Notes under the pieces: model-generated
What the model was told of the DNA's origin: nothing
The model's input: the letters and a program-made list of their open reading frames with translations, nothing else
The model's database searches: none
Origin: Alnus glutinosa
Lineage: Eukaryota; Streptophyta; Magnoliopsida; Fagales; Betulaceae
Assembly: GCF_958979055.1 (NCBI RefSeq)
Contig: NC_084886.1
Coordinates: 8,145,154 to 8,209,153, forward strand
Length of the DNA: 64,000 bases
Direction of reading: 5' to 3'
Program-made: the position numbers and the translations under genes
Shown here: one piece after another, positions 11,621-23,339 of the stretch
Layout of the letters: every line of letters starts with the position of its first letter
Numbering within the stretch: position 1 is the stretch's first letter

Positions 11621-13135
11621 ATGGAGGAGTTAGTGGAGAAGTTAGGTGGGAGCATGAGACTACTAGAGGGAGAAAGGATGAGCATCGAGATCACAGAAGA
11701 TGAGACGGCAGACCTGAGACTGGCAAATGGGCGCTGCCTGATTGGGCGTTTCATGTCTGAAAGAAGGATTCAAAATGAGGCGTTCAGGGCTTTTATGGCT
11801 CGACTGTGGAAAACGGCTGGAAAAGTGGTCTTCAAGGAGCTACAGGACAACATTTGGCTTATTGAGTTCTCCACAGAAGCTGACAAAAGGAGAGTACATG
11901 AGGGTTATCCTTGGCTGTTTGATAGAAATGTCCTGATTCTTAAAGAAGTGGAGGAAAGTATTCCGCCTGCCCAAATGAATTTCTCAATGTCCCCGTTCTG
12001 GATTCAAGTTCATGATATTCCCCTCATCTGCATGAACAAAGATGTGGGGCACAAGATTGGAGAATCCATCGGAAGAGTGGAGGAAGTGGACGTTACTGGG
12101 GAAGGGATAGGCTGGGGGAGGTGCCTTCGGATTCGGGTGCAGGTAGATATCACTAAGCCTCTCGAAAGAGGTCGAGCTCTCAGCCTTAATGGGAAGATGG
12201 TGTGGCAAATTTCATATATGAAAAGCTTCCACATTTCTGTTTCAACTGTGGTCGCATTTTCCATAACCATTTGCAGTGTAGCGAAACACAAGAATCCTAA
12301 GCAGGGAGTAGAGCCCTCTCCAAAGCATTGGGGCACTTGGCTCCGTGCAGAAGACATGCGTTTCTCACAGGGAAACTCGAGGTACGGAAGGAGGCGGGGG
12401 GGTAGTCCAGTTGATATGGGGGTAACCAACCGGAGGGTAGGGGCTGCCGGAGGTAACTCAGTGACAGAATCAAAGTTAGAGGGAGGGAGGGAAGCCATCT
12501 CAGACCTCCCAAGTACGGACTCTAACAGGGAAAGGTGTGCTGACAGCCTCGAGGAGAGAAATGAGAGGAAAATCCTGCAGACTATATTGGGAAGAGAGAT
12601 TGGGGAATCCAAGGCTGCGGAGACAGGACAGAAGCAGGGTCAAAACCGGCGATGTGACTTCATGGAATTAATGCATTCTGAGGTTCAGGTGGCTAAGGAT
12701 GATTGTCCATCGGTCGCAGAGGGGGACACTGACAAGGTAGCTGAGGAAAATCAGGGGGAAGATCATATGGTAGGTCCAGACCAGGGTGGGCCGAATACTG
12801 GGCCGGGTGGGTGGAGTTTGGATGCACCATCCCATGTCATTGGGCCTAAATTACTGACTGAGCCCCAGATGGACCCTCCATTTCTTTCTTTGGAGGAAAA
12901 CAAAAATGAGAGAAACTTGTCAGGAGAAGGTTCCATCCGTAAGTGGAGACGCAGGACCCGAGCTCCTACTACTGTCCAGGAACTGCTGAAGGCGGGCAAG
13001 AGAAATTTTGAAGAGACGGCGTTAACCGTTGGAGCTGATCTCACAGAGCAGGTGAAGAAGGGGAGGGCAGATGTAGAGGAGGTCTCTAACATAGTTTGGG
13101 CGGAGGCTGGTCACCAGCCCCACCGGTCACAATGA
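11621..13135 (+). pseudogene. LINE ORF1 (DUF4283 / zinc-knuckle protein)
   Basis: Open frame of 504 codons. Residues about 20-190 match the DUF4283 domain of plant LINE ORF1 proteins, thought to be RNA-binding and part of the retrotransposition particle. The expected zinc knuckle is missing from the main frame. It appears intact in another frame between about 12217 and 12290 as CFNCGRIFHNHLQC (CX2CX4HX4C), preceded by YEKLPHF. The main frame then resumes with the WLRAE block. This implies two compensating frameshifts, the first near ATATATG at about 12214-12220. The C-terminal 250 residues are polar and low-complexity. The stop overlaps the ORF2 start as ATGA. Confidence 0.85.
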
Positions 13136-16100
13136 TCCTCCTAAGCTGGAACTGCCGGGGACTTGGGCACCCCCGGAAAGTTCGGGACCTTCACCAAATG
13201 GTGAGGGAGAGACGGCCCACTTTTGTCTTTCTTATGGAAACGATTTGCTCCAAACAGCACATGGATAACATTAGAAGAAGGCTTGGTTTTGACAGTATTT
13301 TTGTGGTTGATCCGGTTGGCAAGAGTGGGGGGCTTGCTTTTTTGTGGAGTTCGGAGTCCAATCTAGAAGTGTATAATTATTCCAGAAGACATATCAATAT
13401 TGTTGTCAAGGATGGGGAGAATAATCCTCTATGGAAGCTCACGAGTTTTTATGGCAATCCTGATCTAGCTAGAAGAGCTGAATCGTGGGAGCTTTTGCAA
13501 TTCCTGAACACTTGCCATCCGATCCCTTGGTTATGCGCGGGCGATTTTAACGAAATTGTAGAACAGGTGGAAAAGGAAGGTTATAACCTTCGTAAGGAAT
13601 CCCAGATGAAAGGTTTTCGGGAAGCTATTGAATTTTGCCGCTTAGGCGACTTGGGTTATTTGGGATCTATGTATACATGGACCAATCGGAGGGCAGATGG
13701 ATCCTTCACCAGGGAACGATTAGATCGTGCTATGGCTAATCCAAAGTGGTGTATTTTGTTCCCCTCTTTTTCTGATTTGACTATGGCGGCGAGAACGTCT
13801 GATCACAGCCCTATACTGGTCAGTTTTTCTCCTCGTCAGTTGGATAGGCAGGGCCAGGGTCCGGTTAGAAGGGGCTTTAAATTTGAAGCTAGCTGGATGA
13901 GTGATGTGGAATGCGGGGATGTTATAAACGTAGCCTGGAGCAATGGTAACATTGAAGAAATTCCCTCGGAAGGGATTCAGAGGAGACTATTATCTTGTCA
14001 AAAAGCCTTGTTGAGCTGGAGCGAGCAGAAATTTGGTAAGGTGGAGGATGATATTAAGAGGAAATCTGAGTAGTTGGCAGCTCTCCAACGAAATGAGTCC
14101 CCTGATTTGGCTGTTCAGATCAAATCACTCCAGCGAGAGATTGAGGATTTGCTCGATTTTTAGGATCTGAAATGGAAGCAAAGGGCTAAACAGCATTGGC
14201 TTCGGTTAGGTGACCGGAACACAGCCTTTTTCCACTCATGGGTTCAGCATAGGAGGAAAACTAACTCCATCAGGAGCGTTGCTGACGAGCAGGGCAGAAT
14301 ATGGAGGAAGAACAAAGACATTGGCAGGGTGTTCCTAAGTTACTTTGAGGGGCTTTTCACCTCCCAAAGTACTGGTTTGGTGGAGGACTGTACAAATCTG
14401 ATTGGCACCCGGGTTACCAATGAAATGAACAATTGGCTTCTCCACAATTTCTCTGAGGAGGAAGTTCAGAAGGCGCTTTTCCAGATGCATCCCCTTAAGT
14501 CCCCTGGCCCGGACAGTTATCCGGCAATCTTCTACCAGAAAAATTGGTCCACGGTGGGCAGAGATGTTTGTAAAGCTGTGTTGTTTTATCTCAGGGAGGG
14601 ACAGCTTGATGAAGAGATTAACATGATCAATATTGTTCTTATCCCTAAGGTAAGCTCACCTTCTAAACTGACGGATTATAGGCCTATTAGTTTATGCAAT
14701 GTTTTGTATAAATTGATCTCTAAAGTTTTAGCTAACCAGTTGAAGCTTATTCTCCCTAACATTATTTCCCCCGAGCAAAGTGCGTTTGTCTCGGGTCGTT
14801 TGATTTATGACAATGTCTTAGTGGCTTTTGAGACTCTCCACACTATGGCTACCAGACTTTCGGGGAAGGAGGGGTATATGGCTCTAAAACTCGACATGAG
14901 TAAAGCCTATGACAGATTGGAGTGGGACTTTTTGGAGGCTATGCTCCGGAAGCTTGGATTTGTGGACCGATGGGTCAATCTTCTGATGATGTGTGTCCGG
15001 ACCGTGAACTACTCCATCCTCATCAACGGCAGGCCCTATGGGAGGATCGTTCCTTCGCGGGGCCTGAGACAAGGCGACCCTCTATCGCCCTACTTGTTTA
15101 TCCTTTGAGCCGAAGCCCTTAGCTCCCTAATTCGAAACTCGGAAAGAGAAGGAGGAATTACAGGAGTCCCCATCTCCAGGGGTGGAACCCGAATCCATCA
15201 CCTCTTTTCCGCCGACGACAGCCTATTGTTTTGTAAAGCTAACCCCAGAGAGTGGGGACACATTGAAGAAATTCTGGAGCGCTATGAAAGGGCTTCAGGG
15301 CAGAAGATCAACAGGGAGAAAACGTCTATTTTCTTCAGCAAAAAGAGGAATGCTACATATCATCCACTTGTCCTCCTTTTATCCTCCCAAAATTGATGTG
15401 GCTCTTAAAATCACCATTGAATTTATGATAGATCATTGTTGAATTTTGATCCAATAATGATTTTAAGAACCACATCAATTTTGGGAGGACAAAAGGAGGA
15501 CAAGGGGATGATATGTAGCATTCCTCTAGCAAAAATACTCCTCCAGGGGCCAAAAAGGAGATTCTGTCAAGGGTAGGTGCTGGCCAAGTGCAAAGTTTTG
15601 AGCGGTATCTAGGACTCCCGGCTTTAATTGGACGTTCAAGGATCTCTTCCTTCAACCATATCAAAGGAAGGATATGGGCTAAATTGAATGGGTGGAAGGA
15701 AAAATTTCTCACGCATGCAGGGAAGGAGGTTTTGTTGAAGGCTGTGATTCAAGCGATTCCGACGTACACGATGAGTGTTTTTTGCCTTCCAAAAACCCTA
15801 ACCAAAGAGATCAACTCCATTATGGGGAAATTCTGGTGGAGTTTCAAGGAGAATTTCAACAAAATTGCATGGATGTCATGGAAAAGAATGGGCTGAAGCA
15901 AGGACACTGGGGGCTTGGGCTACAGAGATCTTGAATGTTTCAATAGGGCTATGCTAGCAAAGCAATGCTGGAGGTTGCTGAAATGGCCTGACTCCTTGGC
16001 TGTTCGTGTCTTGAAGGAAAAATACTACCCGGGTGTGGATTTTTTGGAATCCAATTTAGGGAAGAAGCCTTCCTATGCCTGGAGGAGCATTTGGCAAGCT

Positions 16101-17372
16101 AAAGCCCTTCTTCAAGAAGGCCTCATATGGAGGGTGGGGAATGGCTCGAGGATTGATTTGTGGAAGGACAAATGGATTCCAGCTACCCCTCACAAAATTC
16201 TCGATCCTGTGCGGATTATTTCAAGGGATGCAAAGGTAGCTGAAATCATCAACTGGGAAGCCAACTGGTGGGACATTCCCCTAATTGAACAAATCTTCTC
16301 GGAGGAAACAGTGGAGCAGATTTGTAGTATCCCTATTAACCCCCGATCTCAGGAGGACAAATTAATTTGAGCAGGGACCAAAAATGGTAGGTTCTCGGTT
16401 CATAGTGCCTATCACCTAGAAGTGGAGAGAAGGAATAGGGGAAATTGGAGTACTTCCTCGGTGCAATCTGCTATTCCTACTTGGAGACGCTTATGGAATC
16501 TAAAGCTACCCCGATTCATTCTAATATTCATATGGAGAGCATGCAACGATATTCTTCCGACAAAAATTAATCTTTACAGGAGAAAGATAGTTATTGACCA
16601 ACTTTGCCCGATGTGCAACTCTGAGGCAGAATCCAACGGGCATGTCCTCTGGAGGTGCGACTCTGCCAAGGCGGTGTGGGGCAGCTGCAGGGGTCCCATT
16701 CAAAAGACCTCGGTGGAGGCGGAGGAGTTTTTCGACATCTTCGCTTTTCTCTGTGATAGACTGGAGGATAAAGACCTGGAACTGTTTGCCTCTGTCGCTT
16801 ACAAAGTCTGGGCCCGCCGCAATATGGTGGTTTTTGGGGGCGCAGTGTTGCCCCCTTCCATCCTAATCCGAGAAGCCACCAAGATTGTCGAAGAATTTAG
16901 GAAGTCCCGTGAAGCCACTTCAGCTTTAGGGCCTAGGGGGCAGATCTCGCATGATAGATGGTTGAGACCGGCGGTAAACAGCATCAAATTCAACTGGGAT
17001 GCCGCGCTGGATGACCGGAAGAAAATCATGGGCATGGGTATTATCGCGAGGGACCACCATGGGGATGTGAAGGCTGCCATGTGCGACGTTATCCCCTATA
17101 TTAGGGATCCATCTGTAGCGGAAGCCATAGCGGCCCGTCGAGCTGTACAATTCGCCCACAACATGGGAGTCCAATCGATGGAGCTGGAGGGCGACGCCCG
17201 TGAGATCATCTTGGCTCTGAGGAGTTCTGCGGAGGTCGATTCCAGTGTCGGGAATTTGGTCCTCGAAGCTAGGCGGATGCTGGAGACCTTCCCCTCTTGG
17301 AGAGTCTCTCACGTGAGACGAGATGGGAATAGGGCGGCACATTTACTGGCAAAATTTGCTATCTCTCAGTAG
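13132..17372 (+). pseudogene. LINE ORF2 (endonuclease / reverse transcriptase / RNase H)
   Basis: The ATG at 13132 overlaps the ORF1 stop. Domains in order: APE-like endonuclease (WNCRGLG, FLMETI, CAGDFNEI, TSDHSPI) to about 14000; reverse transcriptase ([45 protein letters not shown], and an altered catalytic block LFSADDS); zf-RVT (about 16470-16680); RNase H (WDAAL, AEAIAARRA, LEGDA, RDGNRAAH) to 17372. In-frame stops lie at 14071, 14161, 15106, 15894 and 16368; the last two replace conserved Trp codons (TGG to TGA). A MITE splits the RT region at 15344-15527. The long frame could be extended upstream to 13096 without an ATG; 13132 is the better start. Confidence 0.9.
15344..15527. mobile_element. 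fold-back MITE inside LINE ORF2
   Basis: About 184 bp with inverted arms of about 70 bp: AGAGGAATGCTACATATCAT at the left and its exact complement at the right. The target duplication is AGCAAAA(A) (from 15337 and from 15528). Removing the element and one duplication restores the LINE reading frame, so it arrived after the LINE. Same family as the degraded copy at 8065-8231. Confidence 0.9.
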
Positions 17373-17482
17373 TCCCAACATGTGTGGTTTAATTTGTGCC
17401 CCAGTTAGTTGTTGAACGTTGTAATTGCGGACTTTGCTTAATGGAATCTACAGTTCCCTCTCAAAAAAAGGGTAGTAGTAGA

Positions 17483-17862
17483 GGTTTAGTGAATCTCCTA
17501 GAGTTTTCATGTGAGTTTCTTTTGTTGGTGAATTTACTTTTGTACTTGAAAAGTTTTCATACAATTTTGACTACCCTTCTTCCTTTCCTTTTTCTTTTAT
17601 TTTCTTTTTCTTTTGCTTTTGTAACTAGCTTGAGTTGCACATGCACATACAGGTTTTGAAAAGTCTTTCATTCAGTCAACTTATCTTCCTCTCTTTCTTT
17701 CTTTCTTCTTCTTATTCTTCTTTTTTTCTTTTTCTTTTTCTTTTTTTTTTTTCAAAAAAAATATTAACTTGTACTTAAAAAAAAAAAACAAGTTTTCAAA
17801 ACTTACTAGATGCAAGTTCGTACTGTCCGAACTATGCGCATATATTATTTATTTATTTTTAA
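17483..17862. other. LTR body (copy A) between LINE and MITE
   Basis: Matches 24430-24770 of copy B. Pyrimidine-rich with CTTTTT runs. No gene. Confidence 0.7.
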
Positions 17863-18225
17863 GGGTTAAGTACTCTTATGGTTTCTGAGTTTTCACAACT
17901 TTATTTTTTAGTCATTGAGTTTCAATTTGCATCACTGATGGTACTTCAATTTCAGAAAAATACCGAATTGGTATCTAGGTTAAGTTTTCCATCCAAAAAC
18001 TAACGTGGTTCGGCTGGACAAAATAAATAAATAAATAAATATCGGTTTTGGCCCTTGGGGGTGGTTCAGCCACCCCCAAGGGCCAAACCCTCCAAATTTT
18101 GTTTATCCCGTTTTGCCTTTGGGGTGGCTCGACCACCCACAAGGACAAAACTGATCCTGCCATTTTTTTTTATTTTTATTTTTCTGTCCAGGGGTGGCCA
18201 AACCAGACCGGCCAGCCAACCCCTT

Positions 18226-18268
<43 letters not shown>

Positions 18269-18542
18269 ATTTTCAATTTTCAATTTTTTTTTTAATATTT
18301 TTTTTATTTGTTAATTATTTTTTAAAGATTTTTAATTTTTAATTTTTTTATATAGTGCCACCTGTCAACCTCCTCTGAGGTTGACACGTAGCGGACCGTT
18401 AGATTTTGGATGGAAAACTAATTAACTGAGGTACCAATTCGGTCTTTTTCTAAAATTGAGGTACCATCTGTGATACAATTTGAAGCTCAAGGACTAAAAA
18501 ATAAAGTTGTAAAAACTCAGGGGTTAAAAAGGTGTTTAACCC
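17863..18542. mobile_element. Mutator-type MITE (680 bp, 9-bp TSD)
   Basis: Long inverted arms (GGGTTAAGTACTCTTATGGT... at the left against the complement of ...AAAGGTGTTTAACCC at the right; also AATACCGAATTGGTA / TACCAATTCGGT). The perfect 9-bp duplication is TATTTTTAA (17854-17862 and 18543-18551). Copy B carries the empty site. The centre has a GGTGGTTCAGCCACCCC-type palindrome and a long A run. Confidence 0.92.
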
Positions 18543-18971
18543 TATTTTTAATTAAAAACCTATTAGTTCATCTTTATATAAACTACATACAAATTTCACA
18601 CTATTTTAAGTCAAAGTATTTAAAACTTAAATGTTAAACTATTCATAATGCGAATCAGAGTCTAGTTCGAGCTGTCCACTTCTCAGTTCAAACTGAGGAT
18701 ATAAAATTAGGAATCAAATATATTTGAAAAATATATTTAATCTAACTTAAAACTATTATTTATACTATATTATTCTTAGTCAACCTAATAAGCTCTTTGG
18801 GTGTTACAGGGATGGACTGTAAAAAGTTACATTACGTGCATGCCTTCTTGCATTGTTTTGCACTTACATTACAATTCGAATTGTCACTTAAATTGTTTTA
18901 CATAGGTAGTGGGGGGAGCCACATTTAGGAGCCATGGCCCACAAAGGCCTCTATGTGGCTCCGCCACTGCT

Positions 18972-19666
18972 CATAGGAGTACCTCTTTGGTGAGCTAGTC
19001 CTTAATGACAAAAGAAGAAGATATGAACTTGAAATGACAAATCATGCTTTGGCAAATCTTTTGAAAAGAAATGAGATTATATGAAGTATTGGGACAATGT
19101 AAAATATCATCAAGAAATAATTTAGTATGAGGTATAACAATTACAGAATAAACAGTATTGGTTATCATATCTGTAGAACATTGTCATTGCCAACATTGAC
19201 ATTTTCATTTTCTTGGTAAGGTTGCTGCGTGGTCAAGTTCTAGCTCAAGATCATCGGTCATATGATTGTTAGCACCACTATCAAGATACTAAAGTTGTTC
19301 TCCTTTAAATACGGCATGGGTATGAGCTGTCATTGCAGCCAATTGAGATGGATGATGCCTCTTTAATTTGATAAGAAAAATCTATGCAGTGGTAGCGGTT
19401 CAAAGCTTGATGATCGATTTGTTTTGCCGCAAATCTGACATGGAGATTTATTAGTAGCTAATGAAAACATGAAGATGGTTTAATCTGTGAAGAGGCGTTG
19501 TTGCAGTGTTTTTGGTTGTCTATTGTCGTTGAAAAGCAAGATGCTGTGGAAAATTTTTATTCTTCTTGTTGTATATATTGAGAAGCCCGTGGCTTTTGAG
19601 TGAAAAATGCCACCCGAATCCCCGATTAGCTTCGAGTGGTACTGTCTGATGATGGGCATCGAGCAG
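18972..19666 (-). mobile_element. Ty1/copia gag C-terminus and protease remnant (copy A)
   Basis: On the minus strand, a zinc-knuckle block (about 19440) and the protease region (about 19300-18980, ending LTKEVLL) of a copia polyprotein. The gag end DAHHQTVP lies near 19640-19660. It matches copy B at 25129-25889. Broken, old; the hAT element sits in its protease end. Confidence 0.75.
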
Positions 19667-21193
19667 TGTAATAACTAACAATAATTTAAAGAGATAAAAT
19701 AAATAGAGGAAATTCATATTTTGGGTGGTTCAATCTATAGTCTATATCAACACATTAATGCCTTTTTTTTACTACATATTTGCTTGATTCATTTGATTGT
19801 AGACAAAACTCTCTTTATAGAAAAATAGACTAAACGTTACAAGTTTCTTCTAGTTTTACATTAACAACAATAAATCTAATTTATTAATTTATAACTCTTG
19901 TCTCTTAAGTGCTTGTAACTCTTGTGATCTTGTCTCTTGAGTTCTTGTAACTCTTGTCTCAATACGCCTCCAGAAACCCAACGGTAGATCACGGATGTTG
20001 AGGTTTGATATTGAACATTAAAGGGCTAAAAAAAAAAATGGCTACTATGGCCTGAATTAGAACATTGGTTTCTATAACCGAAACTTAGACTTTGACGACT
20101 CTGGTCGGCATCAATGACTATGGCCGGAACTTGGACATCGGCGACTTTTGTCGGCATCGGTTACTATGGACGGAATTTAGACATTGGCAACTTTAGCCGG
20201 AAGCGGCTACTATGGCTGGAATTGGGTCACCTATAAGCACAAAACCTTTTTGGGCTCTTTTTTTTTTAATATTTTTTTTTATTTTCAACAAGAGAGAATT
20301 GGGTGGGTAATATTTGTTGGTAGATTTTACCATGGCAATGTAGCATGTCATCTTGGCAAAGAGAGAGACTCGCGTGGGTGTGAGAAGAGAAATAGCTCTA
20401 CTCAATATGAGACAATGTGGAACAACGAGAAACCCAAGAAAAAAAATGCACACGATGAATATATGTGGGCATTTTGATTTTGGTTATGATTGAATATGCA
20501 AAAAGAAGAGTTAACAAAAAAATAAAATTGGCATAGGATTGAATATTGTCGTTGGCACATGATCAGTTTCTATGACATAAACTTGGACTTTGGCAACTCT
20601 GGCCGGCATCGACTACTATGGTTGGAACTTGGACATCAGCGATTTTTGCTAAAATCGACTACTATGGTCAAAATTTGGACATCGACAACTTTGGCCGGAA
20701 GCAGCTACTATGGCTGAAACCTCTTTGGGCTTTTTCTTTTTTCTTTTTCATTTTTTCAACAAAAGAGAATTGGGTGGGTGGTATTTGTTGGTAGAGGAAA
20801 CAATGGTAATGCGACATGTCATCTTGACAAAGAGAGAGACCCATGTGGGTGTGAGAAGAGAAATAGCTAAGGCACAAGATCAAAAAATGCGGAAGGATGA
20901 GAAAACCCAAGATTTTTTATTTTTTATTTTTTTTTGGCACATGATGGATATGTGTTGGCATTTTGATTTTGGTTATGATACTGGCGTTAGCCTATAGTTC
21001 TGATACCATGTAAAAACATATAATTTAAGAAAGAATGAGAACAAGAAAGAGAGATATAGAATTAAGACGATACGGCCTATAGCCTACATTCCCACGTCAA
21101 AGCCTTCAAGTACATAATTAATTTCATATTTCATAATACGAAGCAATAAAAGAATTCATATTATTGACTTCAAGTACGCCAGTCTTTCCAAAA
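19667..21193 (-). mobile_element. copia LTR and leader remnants with a tandem dimer
   Basis: 19667-19960 looks like LTR sequence. 20080-20510 and 20578-20985 are two diverged copies of an approximately 0.5-kb leader unit (shared GAATTGGGTGGGT, GCATGTCATCTTG, GTGTGAGAAGAGAAATAGCT, CATTTTGATTTTGGTTATGA). Next to it, TCTGATACCATGT (20999-21011) is the complement of a tRNA-iMet primer-binding site TGGTATCAGA. 21013-21105 resembles the 3' part of a minus-strand copia LTR. The gag start was not located. Broken, old. Confidence 0.6.
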
Positions 21194-21576
21194 ACTAAGG
21201 TTCCTAGTCAGCCTCTCTCATCATAAATTGGACACTCAAACAGGTTCGCGTCTTCTTCTTCTTCTTCCTCCTCCTCAACTACATCTATAAAAATTATAGG
21301 TGGAATGGTGAGTCCACGACTCAGCAGGTTCAAGCAAATTGACCATTTGAAATCTGAGCCCTCATTTGTTTATAAAATATCTCATCACTATTGTTTAGTA
21401 CTAGACAACTACGTGCAGAGTTTTCACAAAAGAGTTTTGAGTAAAGTATGGCTAACTAGGAAACCATGTGATAGATAATTTGATACGTAGTAATAAAATA
21501 TAAAAATATATTTATTTGCATTTTCTTACTACATAATTAACTTCACATTTCATAATATGAAGAAATAAAAAAAAAT

Positions 21577-21950
21577 GGGATAATTACCTTTTCCCCCCAT
21601 GAACTACCAAAAAATGCGCGATGCCCCCATGGACTACCAACTCAACCAAAATAGAGCATTCAACTACCAAAGACAACAATTTTTCCCTCTTCCATCAGTT
21701 AGAGGGGTTAAAAGAAACAGTCAACGGATCATGTGCCGTTTTACATGGGGGCATGTTGGAAGATGGTGGTAGTTCATGGGGGAAAAGAGGAAGAAAATGA
21801 GGGTAAAACGGTGTGTGACGGTCACGTGACCCGTTGACCGTTTGTTTTAACCCATTTGACTGACGGAAGGGGGGAAAATGGTTGTCTTTGGTAGTTGAAT
21901 GCTTTATTTTGGTCGAGTTGGTAGTTCACGGGGGAAAAAATAATTACCCC
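21577..21950. mobile_element. Mutator-type MITE, GGG(A/G)TAATTA family
   Basis: 374 bp; left end GGGATAATTACCTTTTCCCC, right end complement GGGGTAATTATTTTTTCCCC, with long internal complementarity (CATGAACTACCAA, CAACTACCAAAGACAAC). Flanks are AAAAAAAAT and TAAAAAAAT, 8 of 9 identical. Absent from copy A, which shows the empty site. Confidence 0.88.
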
Positions 21951-23063
21951 TAAAAAAATTCATAACATGATGAATAAAACATCAGTTAAAATCAACATAC
22001 TTTAAGTACATAACATTGTAGGACATAACATATCATAATAATAATAAGTGAATTTATACTCCATTTATCTTCAGGAGTTTGCTAAGTGTTAATCTACTTA
22101 ACCGCAAGGTTGCTAATAATTTATCCATCTTATATCTTCGAGGTGTTAAGCATGTGACCCTACTTAACCACTACGCTATTAGGCAACTTTGTTTCCCCCT
22201 TCCTAACATCGGGATGTTAGGTGCATAATCCCCACCTAATCGCTAGGCCTTTGCATGCATTCATACGTATATAATTTCATATAATATTATAATTTTCGCA
22301 AATCACATATTTTTTTTTTCCAAAACTCAATCTCTTTTTATATATCATTTCATTTGAAAATACATTTTCATTTAACACATGTAAAACATATCAAAATATG
22401 TTCATACGTGTAATCAAAATAACAAGGTTCAATAAAAACATATATGACATGCTTTTGTAAAATAATGTAAGGTCAGTAAGTTTGAACTTACAGTTTAGGC
22501 TTATACTCTTCAGATGATTTTCTGTGTCTTCATATACTTTTTGCATTAATATTGAACCTTCATATTAGCCTATATTTTCATTTCTCATTTTTAAGCCTTA
22601 TTTTAAATCATAAAAATTCGGGCAGCATAACGACATGTTTACAAGGTCATAATACAACTTGGGCATCATAACGACATATTTAAAATATCTTAGTATTATT
22701 TGGGCATTATAACAACTATGTAGCATTTCCACAAATATTTTTCATACGAGCATTACTACAACATTAGTATAATATTTATTTAAACCTCAAACATTATTTG
22801 GGCATTATAATTGTGCTATTGTAAAATACCTAATAATATTTAAGCAGCCCAACGATGCATTTATAATTTTAAAAGAATGATTGAATATAATATTCTTCCT
22901 TGAGATATTCAATCACATTTTTTCCAGCAATTTAGACATTATATCTACATAATTTAAGTTTTAATAACTAGAATGGACATAAACTGATTAGGGATAAAAA
23001 AATTATACCTAGCACTCCCGCTTCAAGTAGCTCCAAAAGCTTAATTTAAAAAAAAAAAATGAT

Positions 23064-23163
<100 letters not shown>

Positions 23164-23339
23164 TGTGTCTTTTTGAGTTTTTTTTTTTACTGTACTATCA
23201 TGGGTATTTATAGGCAATTTTTTTGGGACACATTCAGTATGTTCATAAGAGTTTAATTGAGCAGACATGTTTGTAGGCGCCGGTTTTTAAATTTTATGTT
23301 TGTTTTCGCACCTTGCATCAGCCTTAAAAGAAGTAGTAG

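Larger units (their letters stand above)
11451..17469 (+). mobile_element. nearly full-length L1-clade LINE with RNase H
   Basis: About 5.8 kb after subtracting a MITE. It is flanked by the 13-bp duplication GGGTAGTAGTAGA (11438-11450 and 17470-17482) and ends in a short A run. Order: 5' UTR of about 170 bp, ORF1 (DUF4283-type RNA-binding domain and CCHC knuckle), then ORF2 with APE-type endonuclease, reverse transcriptase, zf-RVT, and a C-terminal RNase H (RVT_3). This is the layout of plant L1 elements. It sits in the long LTR of copy A and is absent from copy B. ORF1 has frameshifts and ORF2 has five in-frame stops, so the copy is inactive. Confidence 0.93.
9668..18808 (-). mobile_element. 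long solo LTR (Gypsy-like ends), copy A, split by later insertions
   Basis: On the minus strand it begins TGTAACACCC (18808), a start common among plant Gypsy LTRs, and runs to about 9668. GGGAT flanks both sides (9663-9667 and 18809-18813). A minus-strand CTATAAATA TATA box lies near 11313-11321, where an LTR promoter would be. Without the LINE and the 680-bp MITE it is about 2.4 kb. The left terminus is one base off the canonical CA end, so that boundary is approximate. No internal domain; old. Confidence 0.6.
9355..18971. mobile_element. hAT-like element (copy A), hosting nested insertions
   Basis: Terminal inverted repeats CAGTGGCAGAGCCA (from about 9356) and, reverse-complemented at the right end, CAGTGGCGGAGCCA (to about 18971). 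The flanking 8 bp are CTTGTAGG on the left and CTCATAGG on the right, six of eight identical, consistent with an aged hAT 8-bp duplication. The copia protease block flanks it on the right. The left end resembles the 777-bp hAT copy at 42158 (shared AACTAAAAATATGATAAA). No transposase was found, so it is non-autonomous. A long LTR, a LINE and two MITEs lie inside. Confidence 0.7.
9732..19666. repeat. 3.2-kb direct segmental duplication, copy A
   Basis: The segment from AGGTTCCTAG (about 9737) to GGGCATCGAGCAG (19666) is repeated at 21194-25889. Removing the LINE (11451-17469) and the MITE (17863-18542) with their target duplications leaves about 3.2 kb, the same as copy B without its own insertions. 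Both copies keep the LTR, the right part of the hAT element and the copia gag/protease block. Confidence 0.85.

Noticed and set aside
13096-14073. Endonuclease/exonuclease/phosphatase-domain open frame as a host DNA-repair gene
   Set aside because: It is the N-terminal part of LINE ORF2, followed in frame by reverse transcriptase.
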